DNA of 64,000 nucleotides, from assembly GCF_017591425.1 (NCBI RefSeq), contig NW_024466599.1, positions 25,706,001 through 25,770,000 on the forward strand, written 5' to 3'. Of this stretch, positions 23,510-35,880 are shown piece by piece. The notes below the pieces were generated by a model. The model did not search any database and was not told the origin of the DNA. It saw only the letters and a list, made by a program, of their open reading frames with translations. Source of the DNA: Ochotona curzoniae (taxonomy: Eukaryota > Chordata > Mammalia > Lagomorpha > Ochotonidae). Made by a program: the position numbers and the translations under genes. The stretch's first letter is position 1. The number at the start of each line of letters is the position of its first letter.

Positions 23510-23700
23510 TAAGTGTTCCAGTTAATTTATCTGAAAAGCAGAGGTAAAGAGAGAAAGGAAGAGAGAGAGGAAAAGACAGAGACCTCCTCAAAGCCAGGAC
23601 TGGAAATTCAGTTTGACACTCCCACAAGGTGTCAAGGACCTAGTTACTTGTGCCGTCACTGCTCTCTGCTGAGTTACATGTTAGTAGAAAGCTGGGATTG
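23510..23700 (-). mobile_element. Truncated CSINE, minus strand
   Basis: TTATCTGAAAAGCAGAGGTA, GAGACCTCCTCAAAGCCAGG and TTAGTAGAAAGCTGGGATTG keep the antisense order, but the element is interrupted where the L1 tail begins. Confidence 0.6.
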
Positions 23701-23704
23701 CTTA

Positions 23705-24460
23705 ATTTTAAAAATTATTTTATTATTCCATGATACAGTTTGATAGGCTCCAAAATTTCCTTCTCACCCTCCCCAAATCCCCATCCTGCCACTAATTTTC
23801 CCCAGTTACAATAGTATAATCCTTCACAATCAGTCAGAAGTCCATCATTCTGCTCTTTAAGGATAGCCTGACATTGTAGGCACGGACATCGGAAGAGACG
23901 AGCATCCAATTGTCAAGATATATTCAACAGTTTCATTGGCAGTCCATCTTTGATGTGGAAGTAGAGATGCACACTGCATTGTACCTTCACACCTGTATGT
24001 GATAGTCTCTACTGCAGAGTTACTATACATGCCCTTAAATGAAAAGGCATAAAATAAATTCAACGACAGAGAGAAAACTAGAAAATTTGCAACATGAAGT
24101 TAAACACCATACTACTGAATGACCAATGTGTCACTGAAGAAATGAAAAAGGAAATCAAAGACCTTCCTGAAGTAAAGGATGTTATTGTGTGACAGTAGGA
24201 AATGAATAAGAAAAACAAAAACGGTTTTTTTGAATGAATGAAAATAAAAACAAAAATATCAAACCTCCTGAGATGTAACACAAACAGCATTGAAAGGACT
24301 ATTGCCCTTGCATTTTATATGAAGATTGCCTCATATCAGAGAGAACATATATTTGTCCTTTTGGGATTGACTTGTTTCACTGAGCATAATGGTCTCTGGT
24401 TGGGACCATTCGGTTGCAAACAGTAGGATTTCATTCGTCTACCTTTCTGCTTTCTATTCA
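23705..24460 (-). mobile_element. L1 3' end with an internal inversion
   Basis: 23705-24030 resembles the lagomorph L1 3' UTR in antisense (TTTTATTATTCCATGATACA, TCCTTCTCACCCTCCCCAAA, GGAAGTAGAGATGCACACTG). 24060-24190 instead resembles L1 ORF2 in sense (ATGAAAAAGGAAATCAAAGA). 24330-24460 is antisense again (TTTGTCCTTTTGGGATTGAC, AGCATAATGGTCTCTGGTTG). The mixed orientation suggests twin-priming or later rearrangement. Confidence 0.65.
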
Positions 24461-24473
24461 CCAACTTGCACCT

Positions 24474-24915
24474 GAAAACTCAGACAAGCCCTCCTGTGGT
24501 TGACTTCTGAAACAAGCACTACAATAGCTAAGAGCCAAGTCTTCTTGACATTGACATGAGCTTCAGGTCATCCAGGCCCCTGCTTGGCTACCTTGAGCTT
24601 GAGAATTCTAGTTCCTGGAATGGCCTACACTGGTCTGGAGGCTTACTAGGGCTGTGGAGCCAGGCTTTCGACCTGGGTGTCCTGTTACCTGTGAGTCATC
24701 TTGCTTGGTGACTTCTGGCCGCGTTTACTTCCTGTCACCTAATCCAAGGCTGGTAATTCTCATCACGCAGGCCCTGACCCCTGGCCTATGGCCCGATCTT
24801 CTCACTTGACTAGTACCTCCTAGCTGCCTATGCCTGGCTACTCAAAGTTTGATCACTTGTACGTAAAGACGCCTCGGCTTTCTTTTATTCACAATAAACA
24901 TCTCTAGGTGGCTGA
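24474..24915 (+). mobile_element. Possible solo LTR, unclassified
   Basis: A 440-bp GC-moderate block ends with TTTTATTCACAATAAACATC, resembling the polyadenylation region of a retroviral LTR. The words CCTGAAAAC and GCTGAAAAC lie near its two ends. No TG...CA termini or clear duplication could be confirmed. Confidence 0.3.
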
Positions 24916-25795
24916 AAACTTTAAAGACCAGTTACTGACAGACACAAAAGCCAACAAGTTATTTTACATGTGATCATGAAGAGAAACTGTTTATGAGAAC
25001 AAATTGACATTTTAGAAACATCAGTAATAGTTCACTGAGCACCTACTATGTCAGGCCCTGGTCTAGCAGCTTTTCAACTATTATCCATTACGTGTTAACA
25101 TCAAGACAGCTCTATGACGAAAGTCCTTTTATTCCGATTTTATATATATATATAAAAAAACACGAGAGTCCATTCCACTAGCTCTGCATGCTGTACAAAA
25201 ATTGATTACTATTTTGGATTTTCTCATCAGTCCTATCATCTCTTTCATAAGAAATGAAGTAGGCATTAACTTCAATATGGCATCAATCATAAACAGAGTT
25301 TTGTTTTAGCTACTAAAATCAGCTATTAATTTTTGTATCAAAATTTCATTTCTAAAACTATTCGTAAGGAACTTTAAAGAGTGTGTGGAATGGAATGAAA
25401 AATTTATCTTGATGCAAAAACTTTTTAAAATCCATGCATCATTTTTCATATTTTCATTATTTTGTAACACATTCATCATGAGCTTTCTGAAGACTTATAA
25501 AATGGATTCCTTCAGTGAGCAACTTAAAAATATTATTGTTATTGCAATTTACAATATTAAAAACTGGGAACAATGTAGGCTGTCAGCAGAGATCACTGAG
25601 TGAAGGTATACACACATACTAAGCATACATGTTACATGCCAAGAATCCACATACAAAGATTAGATAGATCTAGATAAACATGGAAATATCTCCAAAATGT
25701 GATGTCAGACAACATGATACAATTAGATTCTATTCTCCCCAAAGAAACATAAAGTGCATAATTTATAATATGTAATTTATATCTTGCATTTACAC
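24916..25795. other. Unassigned intergenic DNA with a MIR/L2-like piece
   Basis: GAGCACCTACTATGTCAGGC at 25038-25057 is the signature end of MIR/L2 elements. The rest is AT-rich and unassigned. A short (TA)n is at 25141-25153. Confidence 0.5.
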
Positions 25796-25799
25796 AATT

Positions 25800-26090
25800 T
25801 TTAAAAAGATTTTATTTATTTTTACTACAAAGTCAGATATACAGAGAGGAGAAACAGAGAGGAAGATCTTCTATCCAATGATTCACTTCCCAAGTGAGTG
25901 CAATGGCCAGTGCTGCGCCGATCCGAAGCCAGGAGCCAGGAACTTCTTTCCAGGTCTCCCCTGCTCTCCCAGGCTACAGCAGGGAGCTGGATCAGAAGTG
26001 GAGCAGCTAGGACACAAACCAGCTCCCATATGGGATACTGGCTCTTGAAGCTGGAGTTTCAGCCTGTCGAGCCATGGCGCTGGCTCCTAC
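25800..26090 (-). mobile_element. CSINE, minus strand
   Basis: Antisense tail TTAAAAAGATTTTATTTATT, ATACAGAGAGGAGAAACAGA, CCAATGATTCACTTCCCAAG and GTCGAGCCATGGCGCTGGCT. The body is slightly shortened in the middle. Confidence 0.92.
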
Positions 26091-26094
26091 AAAA

Positions 26095-27775
26095 CTTCTA
26101 AAATGAAAATTAGAGATTCTCTAGGGCATGAGATTGATAACAAGGCAGAAGCAAGACCAGTAGGGTATTTTTACCTTTTGTTTTATATGCATCTCAGTTT
26201 TTTGTATTTCAGAAGTATCAAAGACTTGAACAAGAAAATACAGCCTATAATTTTATCCATTCCCATTTTGAAATTCAAAGTTCCCTTTAACTAATCAATT
26301 TAGTAATATATGATCTCAAAGAACTAATTGTCCTCATTGGAAATTGGTGCCTTGTTCTCAGGGGAGGTGGTACAAAGCTCTCATTCTTCAATTGCCAATT
26401 GCGACTGTGGTATTCCATGAATTAATTCAATGCTTTATATGTCAGTATTTGTGTTTTTATCTTTATTGCTATTTGAGAACTCTAGCATATTTCAAGTTAA
26501 ATGTTTCCTTTTCACTTCCCTCTATCACATAATTTTATTTTTATATCAGGATGATATGTGTTTGAAAATCATGGTATGATGTTCATATTACATGGAGAAA
26601 CATATTGGATTCCGTAGATTATCTCACATTAACCCAGTTAGACCAGCTGCTATTTGTGCTTGCTTGTTCCTAAGAGATTTTTTAAATCTGTAATGTATTT
26701 TGACATAATGGATTCCTCATTATTTCTATACAGACTTGCTAAGTAACAAGATGGTGAAATACAGAAATTTTAACTGAAACAAGTTCCAAGTGTTCCTAAG
26801 TGTCAATAATTTGGATTTAATTCACATCCATATTACAAGTTTATATAAAAAATCAAGTTATCTAAATTTAGGGGTATCCATTTAATATGTTTTTTTCAAA
26901 TTCCTTGCCTTGGCATTCTAGTCTTTAGAAAAATGTTCTTCTGCCTTCTTAGAAATATCCCTCTTTCATAAAAATAAGGAACAATGGCAATGTTGCATAT
27001 ATTTGCATGGAACCTTACATTCATTATGTACACTTGCAGGTGCACGCCAGTTCCACGTTACTGAGAAATCAGTACGCACTCTCAAGACCCAAAGAAATTT
27101 ACCAATCTTTTATATGAACCTGGAGATGAGGCTAGCATGAACTGCTTACAAGTGCATCTTCAGAAAATAGTCTAAAATTGATGCATTCATGTTCTAGAAC
27201 CTAGGCAATGGAAATTTCTTTGGAGTAATATTGAAGAATGGAAGATAATGATTTTTGAAGTGCTCGTCAAAGCAGGAAAGCAAGAGTAAGGCTGTTTTAT
27301 CAATCCCTATTGATCCTCAAATATCAGAGTTAAGAAAGCGGCATTAAACCTGCATGGTATCAGGAAGTATTGTACCCATATACCCTTCTTCAAAACTTCC
27401 TGGAGGAAAATCTTTCCTCGACCGGAAGATGACTGGGGAAACACTGGCCAAAAGAACTTAGTTGTGAACATAAACATACTTAGATCTAGGACTAGCATAA
27501 ATTTGGAGATTAAGGTAAAAATAGCATGCAAATGCTGTGACATGCTCTACTGCTATAAAGCTAACACATCTAACAAAATATGGTAGAAATTTTAACAAAA
27601 TACAGTAGAGAAGGTAGAAAATATTATCATAGACCAAACTATAAAAATGAATACAAGCAAGTAAAGAGAACAAAGAAAATGTCTTCCCGACTTGGGGGAT
27701 GGTAGGAGTCTCTCAAGTCACTGGAAGCAGTAACTACAACATTTTTAAGCGGCCAATTACTTTCAAAGTTCTGTT
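26095..27775. other. Unassigned intergenic DNA
   Basis: AT-rich, with no confident repeat or gene. The last few hundred bases may already be decayed L1. Confidence 0.4.
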
Positions 27776-27779
27776 ATCC

Positions 27780-29000
27780 AAACTTACTGCAGGAAAATGA
27801 ATGAGCAAGCCACAGACTAAAGGAAAATATTCACCAGATAGGACTCTGTCAAAGAGCTGGAATCAAACATATTAGAACAAATCAACACATAAGTTTAAAA
27901 CTTAGTAATAAATAGCCTAATCTTAGATTGGGAAAATTATAATACATGCTTCATAAAATAAGATAAACAAGTAACTAATAAGCAAATGAAGAATGCTCCA
28001 CATTATTAGTTATCAGCCAAAAGAAAACTAAAACCACAAGATAGTACAATATGTCTAATAAAATGGCTAAAATTTTAAAAGATGGACAACACTAAATATT
28101 TGCAAGGATATGTATTGGTGGACACTCCTACACAGTCTTGGTGTTGAAATAAAATAGAACAATCAATTGTAGAAAGTTTAAGAATTTCTTATAAATTAGA
28201 TATATACCCCCCATGATGCAATAGTAATTGTACTTCTAATGGCTGACCGAAGATAATAAGAACATAGCTCACAAAAATACCTGTATAATAATGTCCATAG
28301 GGGTTGTACTTACAAAAGTGCCAAATTGGAAACAGTCCAAATGTCCCTTAATCAGAGAATATACAACAAATTGACATATGTTCTTATAATGAAATATTAT
28401 CCAGTAACTAATAGGACTAAATTATTGTACAAGCATACATGATTTAATTTTAAAAAATTTTTTTACATAGAATGAAAGAAGCCTAAAATAAAATGATACC
28501 TAGTCTGCAATTCTATTCCTGTGATGTTCTGAAGCAGATTTAAAAAAAAAAAAAAACAACTTTCTTTATAATGGAAAAAAAATCAAAAGTTTCCCTCTCA
28601 GGGGAAGGGAACTGCTTGGAAAGTATACTAGGGAACTTGTTGGTGATACTATATCTTGTAAGAGGCTTGAATTAGACATGTGTATCCTTTTTTCATAACT
28701 GGCATATGTACTCTTAAAATTTGTGTTGTGTGAATTTTACATCCAAAGAAAAACACATGAAATCTTGGACTTTAGTGGTATGCATATCTGAGGGTTACTC
28801 TGTTAAAATAAGAAAGTTGAAATCCCCCAAAACTGAGATGGAATAACAGAGGAACAGAAGGATTGTTGGATGAATACAAACTAAAAAAGCAAATCCATTA
28901 ACATGTTCCTGACGGTGTCGGGGTGGTGAGTACTCAGGTGTTTACTGTAAGCTTCTTTCTTTCCACATCACTGTAGGTTTCAGAAACTTCATAATAAAAT
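27780..29000 (+). mobile_element. Old L1, ORF2 3' end and 3' UTR
   Basis: AATGAATGAGCAAGCCACAG, AATGGCTAAAATTTTAAAAG and GGAAACAGTCCAAATGTCCC appear in the order of a mammalian L1 3' end. Reading frames are all interrupted. A 14-A run at 28542-28555 falls within it. Confidence 0.75.
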
Positions 29001-29775
29001 GTTGAAGGGAAAAACGAGGGAGAGAATAGGAGTGATTAGGGTAAGAACACCCACTGCATCATGAGTGGAAGGTTGGAGCCAGAGGATATCATTTCTTGCT
29101 GACAAACAGAATTGTAGATGTCTAGGAGTTACAATGACAAACACCATGAAAGATAATATTGACTAAAATTGGAAAGTGGAAGAGAGAGAAGAAAGATGCA
29201 AGCTAATTTAATTTTGCTCAAAGTATGAAATCACTAGATATTTTCTCACGAAAGAACTTCTAGTATTTATATATGTGCAAAAAATAAAATAAGAGAGCAA
29301 GCAGAAGTTATATTAATAAACATAATGGGCTTAGCCAGTCTAAGATAAAAAGCAGAATTCAATTCTAGGCTCTATTCAAGAGACTTTCTCAAAGCAACGT
29401 GATTCAGAAAGGTTAAAAATAAAAGGTTGGGCAAAGTTGTACTAGTTAAAATTAAATAAAAGGAAAATAGAGATTGAGACTTTGATGTCAGACAAGAGAG
29501 AATGCAAATAAAAAAAAACTAAATAAGATAAATAAATAACCATGTGACCATGCTGTTCAATTCAGTAGTCACAGTTACATATGGTTATTGGGCACTGGAA
29601 ATGAGGTTAATGTGACTAAGAAATTGAGATTTTAATTGAAATTAGTTAAGTTAGTTAACATAGTGCAGAGATCATTTCTATAAAAAAAGTTTGATCACAT
29701 AATGCTGCTTTATAGTGTTACTGACTGCATTTAGTAAAAGACATAAACATGCATTCTTTCAAAGGATGAAATCCA
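29001..29775. other. Decayed repeat DNA
   Basis: 29280-29520 contains weak L1-like words (AAGAGAGCAAGCAGAAGTTA, GATGTCAGACAAGAGAGAAT). 29545-29650 resembles an old repeat with a GTTACATATGGTTATTGGGC block. Families are not certain. Confidence 0.4.
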
Positions 29776-29779
29776 ATTG

Positions 29780-30320
29780 GCCAACAGACAAAGGAAAACA
29801 TGTTCACTAACTGTCGGGGAGTTGCAAACAGATATCATGATGAGGTTGCCCCTCACCCCCAGTTAGAATGGCTATCATACAGATAGAGAACAATAAATAC
29901 CGGCAAAGATGTGGGAGAAAAGATACTCTAATCCACTGTTTTTAAACTGCTACAACTATTACGAAAGACAATATGGAGATTCCTAAAAAAAAAAAAAATG
30001 AAAATAGATATACCATGTGACTCTACCTTCCCACTTCTGGGAATTACCCAAATGAAATAAAATCAGCATGTGAAAAAATTAACTGTATCCTCATGTTTAC
30101 TGCAGCTCAATTCAACCCAGATGACCATCAATGGATGCTTGGATAAAGAATATATGGTATGTATGTACTGTGGAATACTACTCTGCCATAAAAAAGAATA
30201 GAATTTTGCAACTAAAGGGATCCAATTGGAAACCATTATGTTTATTGAAATAAGCCAGTTCCTAACAGACAAATATCATGTTTTCCTTGTTCTGTGATAA
30301 CTAACACACATAAAAAATAT
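29780..30320 (+). mobile_element. L1 3' end
   Basis: AATTGGCCAACAGACAAAGG, TGTGGGAGAAAAGATACTCT, TCTGGGAATTACCCAAATGA, GATGACCATCAATGGATGCT and GAAATAAGCCAGTTCCTAAC are the collinear signature words of the ORF2 end and 3' UTR of mammalian L1. No intact frame remains. Confidence 0.9.
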
Positions 30321-30325
30321 AATAT

Positions 30326-30630
30326 GGGGCCAGTGTGCTTGCCTTCAAAGCACCAGCATTCCTGATGAGTGCTGGCTTGTGTCCCAGCTGCTCCACCTCT
30401 GATCCAGCTCTCTACTTATGGCCTGGGAAAGCAGCAGAAGATGGCTCAATTCCTTGGGCTCTGTACCCATGTGGGGAACCTGGAATAAGTTCCAAGCTCC
30501 TGGCTTCAGACCAGCCCACCTTTGATGCCATTTGAGAGGTAAACCAGTGGCTAGAAAATATCTCTCTCAGTCTCTTCATCTCTTTATAACTGTGCCTTTC
30601 CTATAAAAATAGATAAATCTTTCAAAATGT
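30326..30630 (+). mobile_element. CSINE
   Basis: GGGGCCAGTGTGCTTGCCTT at the start, GGCCTGGGAAAGCAGCAGAA in the centre and ATAGATAAATCTTTCAAAAT at the end. It inserted at the downstream end of the L1 3' end listed above. Confidence 0.9.
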
Positions 30631-30634
30631 CATC

Positions 30635-32325
30635 TATAGGAGTAAGTCTGATTACTCTTTATAACCTTTGTATTCCTGTGAGACAGTTTTGTCCTACTTT
30701 CTGTTGGTATCTTTACCTACTAGAGTGTGAAGACTGTGATTACAAAATAAAATGAAAATATGTCATTATAAAAAAAATTAAGAAAAAAAATACAGAAGCA
30801 AGGGAGAGGGTGTGTGAGGGATGTGGGCAGGAGGGAGGCTAGGATGAAAAGCCATGCTGTGCTCCTAAATTTACATCATGAAATGCACGAAATTTGTTCC
30901 TGTTACATACATTTTTTTAAAGACTCCAATTCAATTTGAACATGAGTTACAAATATCTACATTTTCATAGAGCAGTACTGATGAAAAGATGCAAACTCAC
31001 TACAATGAAAGACTTCAAAATCAAATTTCTCTAAATAAGATAAAGCAGGTAGAAATATGCAGTGCTGAAACACTGAAATTGAAACTCTAGATTGAGAGAC
31101 TTAGTGAGATGATTATTTTTATGTCCTTAATTATCCCTAAATATTTTCCTCTCCAAGCATGAATTTTTGCATGTGGTACCCTCAAAAATATTTGGCGGTG
31201 GTATGCAATAGATATTCGGTTGTTTTCATGACTATTAGTTGCTATAAAAGGAGTGTTGACATACATAAGAAAAAAAACATATTTGCTCCACAAGATTCCT
31301 AAGCTTCTGAGTTATGGTAAGAGTACAATTAAGGGGGATTTTTGAAGTGTTCTGAATTTTTAGGAAGAAAGTCATTGCGTGAGCATTTCTGGTTTTGCCC
31401 TTAAACATGGGTCTCCAGGGAAAAGCCATCTTAGTCCTGCTTCAGCTATTCACTCTAATTAAATATCTCACTGCTCAAGTCCACAGAGGAACAATGCTCC
31501 TGACTCAGCTGACGTTTCCTCTGATAACAAGCTACTTGGAAAACATTTGTTGAGACTTCCGATGTTAAGTCTACAGCCCAATGACCTGCAAAAGAATCTA
31601 AATTTGTGGCACTTTAGGGATTCCAGGCAAAAGAATAGTGAGTCATATTTGTCTTCTGTCCTTATGAAAGTCCCATTGGTGAGCCCTACGCTTTAGATCC
31701 CCTTATGTGCAGGAAAAGATGTGAGATGAAACATTGCGACAGGGTTAAAGTAGACTAACCTCACCAAAGACACAAAAGCCACATCTGGTCCTTCCCAGAT
31801 ACCGTCCCAGCACACTAAAGACACACAAACTTATTTTCTCAATAAGCATTACAGGAACTGCCTTCACCTATTTCAATTGTCTCTGGGGATTGAGTCTAAA
31901 ACATCTTACAGAAGGCCCATTCCAATTATAATTATCTTTTCTAGGAGTCATGATGAAATGTCTTTATGTTTAAAGGTCTGATAAAAGGGGATTTGCCTTG
32001 TACGTGTGACAATGAGTGTAGCCATTGGAAGTCCCGACCTATTATGTGCATACAGCAGCTTGTGTTGCAGGTACTGATTGTTAATTCACTTCCATTTAGC
32101 TATCATAATATTTCCTTCTAACTTCCACTGCCTGTAGCTGACAGCACAACTCAACAAAGATGAAGCAGAGGACATTAAAATGTCCCCATGGGATGGAAGC
32201 ACTTGCCAATGTTGAAGATCACTGGATGGTTTTCTTTCCCTCCTTATTGCCTGAAGCAACATGTTACTAAGTTACCGGTCCATCTCAGCTAACAGATGTT
32301 TCATTTCCAAATGTCCATCAGCTCA
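30635..32325. other. Unassigned DNA including a repeat-poor island
   Basis: 30635-31080 is A-rich and may be decayed retroelement. 31430-32300 looks single-copy, with balanced composition and no recognised repeat. It contains an AP-1-like TGACTCAGC at 31501-31509. No exon was recognised. Confidence 0.4.
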
Positions 32326-32330
32326 TTTCA

Positions 32331-32849
32331 AGCACAGTTGATGATGACACTGTTGATCTTGCTGGGTGAAAACTGAAAACACAATATACACTCTGAGGGG
32401 CTTTCCTCATGAATAGTGCGGTTGCCAATAACCAGGTCATGCAGTAACTTGATCATTTCTCCCTGGCCTATGTCAGAGGAGATGTTCACATTCAGCATGT
32501 CTTTGGCATGACTTCCAAAGTGGTGTGAAATCTTAGACGGCATGGTCTCCAGAGCCAGGGAGGGCAAATACACCATGTGGCAAGATGTCTGCATCTTGAA
32601 TGCTTCTGACCCCACTGGGGAATCCTGTAGGATCCTATAGAAAACATCTGGGAGTCAGGAATTACAGCAGCTCTGCATAATGTATTCTTTGTGGAGGGTT
32701 TTCTGTTGACTCACACAGGGTGTGGACCGGGGGACTATTTTGCCTAAGGGAACAAAGCACAGGGCTAAAGCTGTTTTATCACGCAACTCTTTGTGACAAC
32801 AGTAATTAAACACTCTGTAGATGCTAGCCAAGGATGCTACAGATGAACA
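32331..32849 (-). pseudogene. Minus-strand coding relic, parent not recognised
   Basis: One minus-strand frame stays open from 32849 to 32331 (173 codons) except for a single TGA at 32655-32657. The downstream 108-codon segment has a balanced protein-like composition, with an HAKDMLNVNISSD stretch and a following GEMIKLLHDL helix-like stretch. Translation ends at TGA 32328-32330. I do not recognise the protein. No poly-A tail or target-site duplication was found, so a processed pseudogene, a fossil exon and a chance frame all remain possible. Confidence 0.35.
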
Positions 32850-32857
32850 TCAGGTAC

Positions 32858-33845
32858 AGATTCGCGCTAAAAGAAACCTCACACACCAAGACTGAAGGAC
32901 AAATTAACTTTATTCATGGTGGTTGGATGAGGTAACTGGAGGCAGACCCTATGTAGACTTACAGTGTTTATGTAGGTGGGGTTCTATTCATACATGAGGC
33001 ATCAACAATGTCAGGATCTGAAGTCATCTTTCTGGAATATGATGAGTCCAATCTTCTTTTATGCTCTTTCCCATCAGTCTTCAGTGGAGCAAAGAATATA
33101 TTCTGCAGGTTATGTACTAGAACACAACATGTGACCCAACAATTGCTGCTTGTATCCGAGGGTGCAGAGCATGGAATTGGCCAACATATGGCAGAAGTTT
33201 CACAATCAGAGCCTAGACATAGGACTAAAATTCATCCCTCAACCTAAGTGATAGTGGGAGGAACCTGGAGCACCATTGTTTAGTTCATTCATTCAAAAAT
33301 ATTCATTGGTAGACAGATAAATACTAGGCACTATTCAATTAAAGTTTTGAATTCTCTTGTTAATAAAACGGAAGAAGGAAAGAAGGTAGCAAGGATGGAA
33401 AGAAGGGGAACTGGAGAGAAAGAGAGATGGGAAGGAACATGGGAGAGGGAGGGTATGGGAGGGAAAGAAGGCAGGAGATTAAGATTTGTGGTTTTCACAT
33501 TTGATAGGGAGGGGACAGTGGAGACAGTGAATAAGGAAGTAGGCACCAGAAAGTAGCATAGAAGGTATGTGAGAGTCAGGAGCAGGCATGTGCGGTGGGT
33601 TAGCATTTCAGCTTGCATGGGCATTAATATACATGCTGAGAAGCTTACAACCCATCTTTGGGTTTTTACAGTTGTAAAACAGTAATAATGATGTCCGTTT
33701 TCAGATGCCTTGAATTCCAGGTGAGAAAAAATGATCCCTGATGTGAATGCAAAGCTATTCTCATTCTAGCATGCAAATTCTCCTGGCTTTTTGATCTTGT
33801 CACATTTCAAATGCTGTATGCCTTGGAAGGATGACGCCTGAGCTC
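32858..33845. other. Unassigned intergenic DNA
   Basis: A purine-rich GGGA/GAAA stretch occupies 33365-33530 and accounts for two antiparallel ORFs of 69 and 97 codons. Nothing else was recognised. Confidence 0.4.
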
Positions 33846-33849
33846 CAAA

Positions 33850-33970
33850 GTTCTAATCAATCCCTGCCCCCAGATGTGCAACCTAAGGCAAGTCACTTAA
33901 TGTTCTAGAACCCACTCAACTAATCTAGAAAATGAGTTGGACCAGGTGATCTTTAAGTTCAACATTGATC
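33850..33970 (+). repeat. MIR-like ancient SINE
   Basis: GCAAGTCACTTAATGTTCTA followed by AATCTAGAAAATGAGTTGGA matches the core of mammalian-wide MIR (tRNA-derived, inactive). Confidence 0.75.
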
Positions 33971-34304
33971 TGATCTCCCATATAACTAAAAGATACATCT
34001 CTTCAGTTAGCCTTACCAATATAAATCTCACTCATGATTAGAAAAATGTCCTTGTTACGGTTTAGAACTTGAACTAATTTCTGTTGCTTTAATGCAATGA
34101 TTTTAGTTGTGTCCCATTGGTTAGATTAAAGCTTGCTACTCCTCATTTCTTGCATGTGTATCTAATGCAAAATGTTTTAAGATCTTCTTCAATACTTTTC
34201 TCATCATGTGCAGAAATTCTATCTTATGAGCTTTTTTCTTTACTTCAAATTATTGTCCCTGCAGCTGCTCAAGTTGTGCGGTCCCAGCATATTCATATTA
34301 TGTA

Positions 34305-34440
34305 AGTGGTTAACATTTGTTGAATGCTTACTATAGTCCAAGCACAAAAGGTCTCATGAGATCATCGTAGTAATTCTGAGGGATACACTATTTGCGTCTT
34401 TATCGTGCAAGAGAAAAAACAGGTGCACTCAGAAGCTTAG
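34305..34440 (-). repeat. MIR-like ancient SINE, minus strand
   Basis: AACATTTGTTGAATGCTTAC followed by an AATTCTGAGGGATACACTAT block is the antisense 3' portion of MIR. Confidence 0.65.
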
Positions 34441-34444
34441 AGAT

Positions 34445-35600
34445 TCCCTGCTTAAACAACTAGTGACAGCAAACTTGGTTTTGTCTAACTCTTCAGTCCA
34501 ACAGGACTTTATCCCCAACAGATTTAACTCAAAAAAGAAAAAGAAAAGCAATGAAGGAGGGGGAGAAGGAATGAAAGGAAGGCTGGAAGAAGGGGAAAAA
34601 AAATCCATAGAAAAAAACACATTTTTTTTCAGACTTAATGGAAAATAGATAATACTACAATTTACCTGCTTTACTGAAAAGTAGAATTCCAATGGAAAAA
34701 AAATTCTTAATTTTTAACCATTACAATGTTATATTTGGTTCTACTTAAGCAACAGCAGAATGGAAGCAGCTTTCCAATCTTTTACTCTAAAATCAGACCG
34801 TAAGCCCTGTGGCAAGGTGAGCTGCATGTGGCCCAAGGTCAAGGACCATCTAGGGTTAACCCAAAGCCTCAAGCCTTAATAGACATAAAAACCAATTTGC
34901 AAAGTCCACAACAATAATTAGTGACCCTGAGCATCCGAATAACTTATTCTATTTTCAGGTAAGGTCAGGGCAGGAAGCTGAATTTAGGACAACTAAGAGC
35001 CAATAATATTCTTGGCTGGAAAGCCAGTCATTCATCAACAGATTGCATGCCTATGACGTTCTCCGGCTTACCTAAATTCATGACCATTTTTGGGAAAGGT
35101 ATGATGCCTCACTAAAGCCGCAGCTTTTCTCAGAAAGGCCTGATGCCCACACCAGGAGCTACAGGCAGTTACTGATCTCTAGAGGTGACACTTGCTTCGT
35201 AGTGACAGGCGCGTCACACAGAACAGCTGCTATCATATCTGTGGATAATCTGTAACCTTCCAGAGCGTGGACTGAATGCTTTACCAAGGTCATTTACAAG
35301 TCATTGTGACTTCAGGTGTTGTTTCAGGCAAACATCCGAAGTACAAAAATAACTTTATGTAACCGCACAGAAGTAGAAAATAACCGTCTTGTAAATTCTT
35401 TTTGTAGTGATGGTTCCCAGCCCATCCCCCCTCTTTTAACCTATTGACTCAATCTCAATATTCTTACTTCCCCCAAACCATTCATGCAGTGACAAAGGAG
35501 TAGAGCTGCTTTCCATTTTTTAAAAATCTGTTTGCCAGAAATAACAGGGAAATATTTTCATTAGCTATGAGGTGTCGTTCTTGTTTTTCCTTAAAATAAC
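34445..35600. other. Unassigned intergenic DNA
   Basis: 34530-34640 is A/G-rich low complexity. 34740-35580 looks single-copy with no gene or repeat recognised. Confidence 0.4.
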
Positions 35601-35604
35601 CTCT

Positions 35605-35880
35605 ATTGAGCAGGCTAGTCCTCTGATTGCAGTGCCAGCATCCTATATGGTCACTGATTTAAGTCCCAGCTGTTCCACTTTGGTTCCAGCTCCCTGCTGA
35701 TGGTCTGGGAAAGCAGCAGAGGATGGCCCAAAGCCTTGGGATCCTGTACCCATATGGGAGACCCACCTGGGAGGATGTTGTGGCCACTTGGGGAGGGAAC
35801 CAGCAGATGGAAGAACCCTCTCTGTCTCTCCTTCCGTTTTTCCTCCTTTCTAGAAAAATAAATCTCTTTTAAAAACACCT
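35605..35880 (+). mobile_element. CSINE
   Basis: CAGTGCCAGCATCCTATATG, GGTCTGGGAAAGCAGCAGAG and ACCAGCAGATGGAAGAACCC, ending AGAAAAATAAATCTCTTTTA. It sits at the edge of an antisense L1. Confidence 0.9.
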
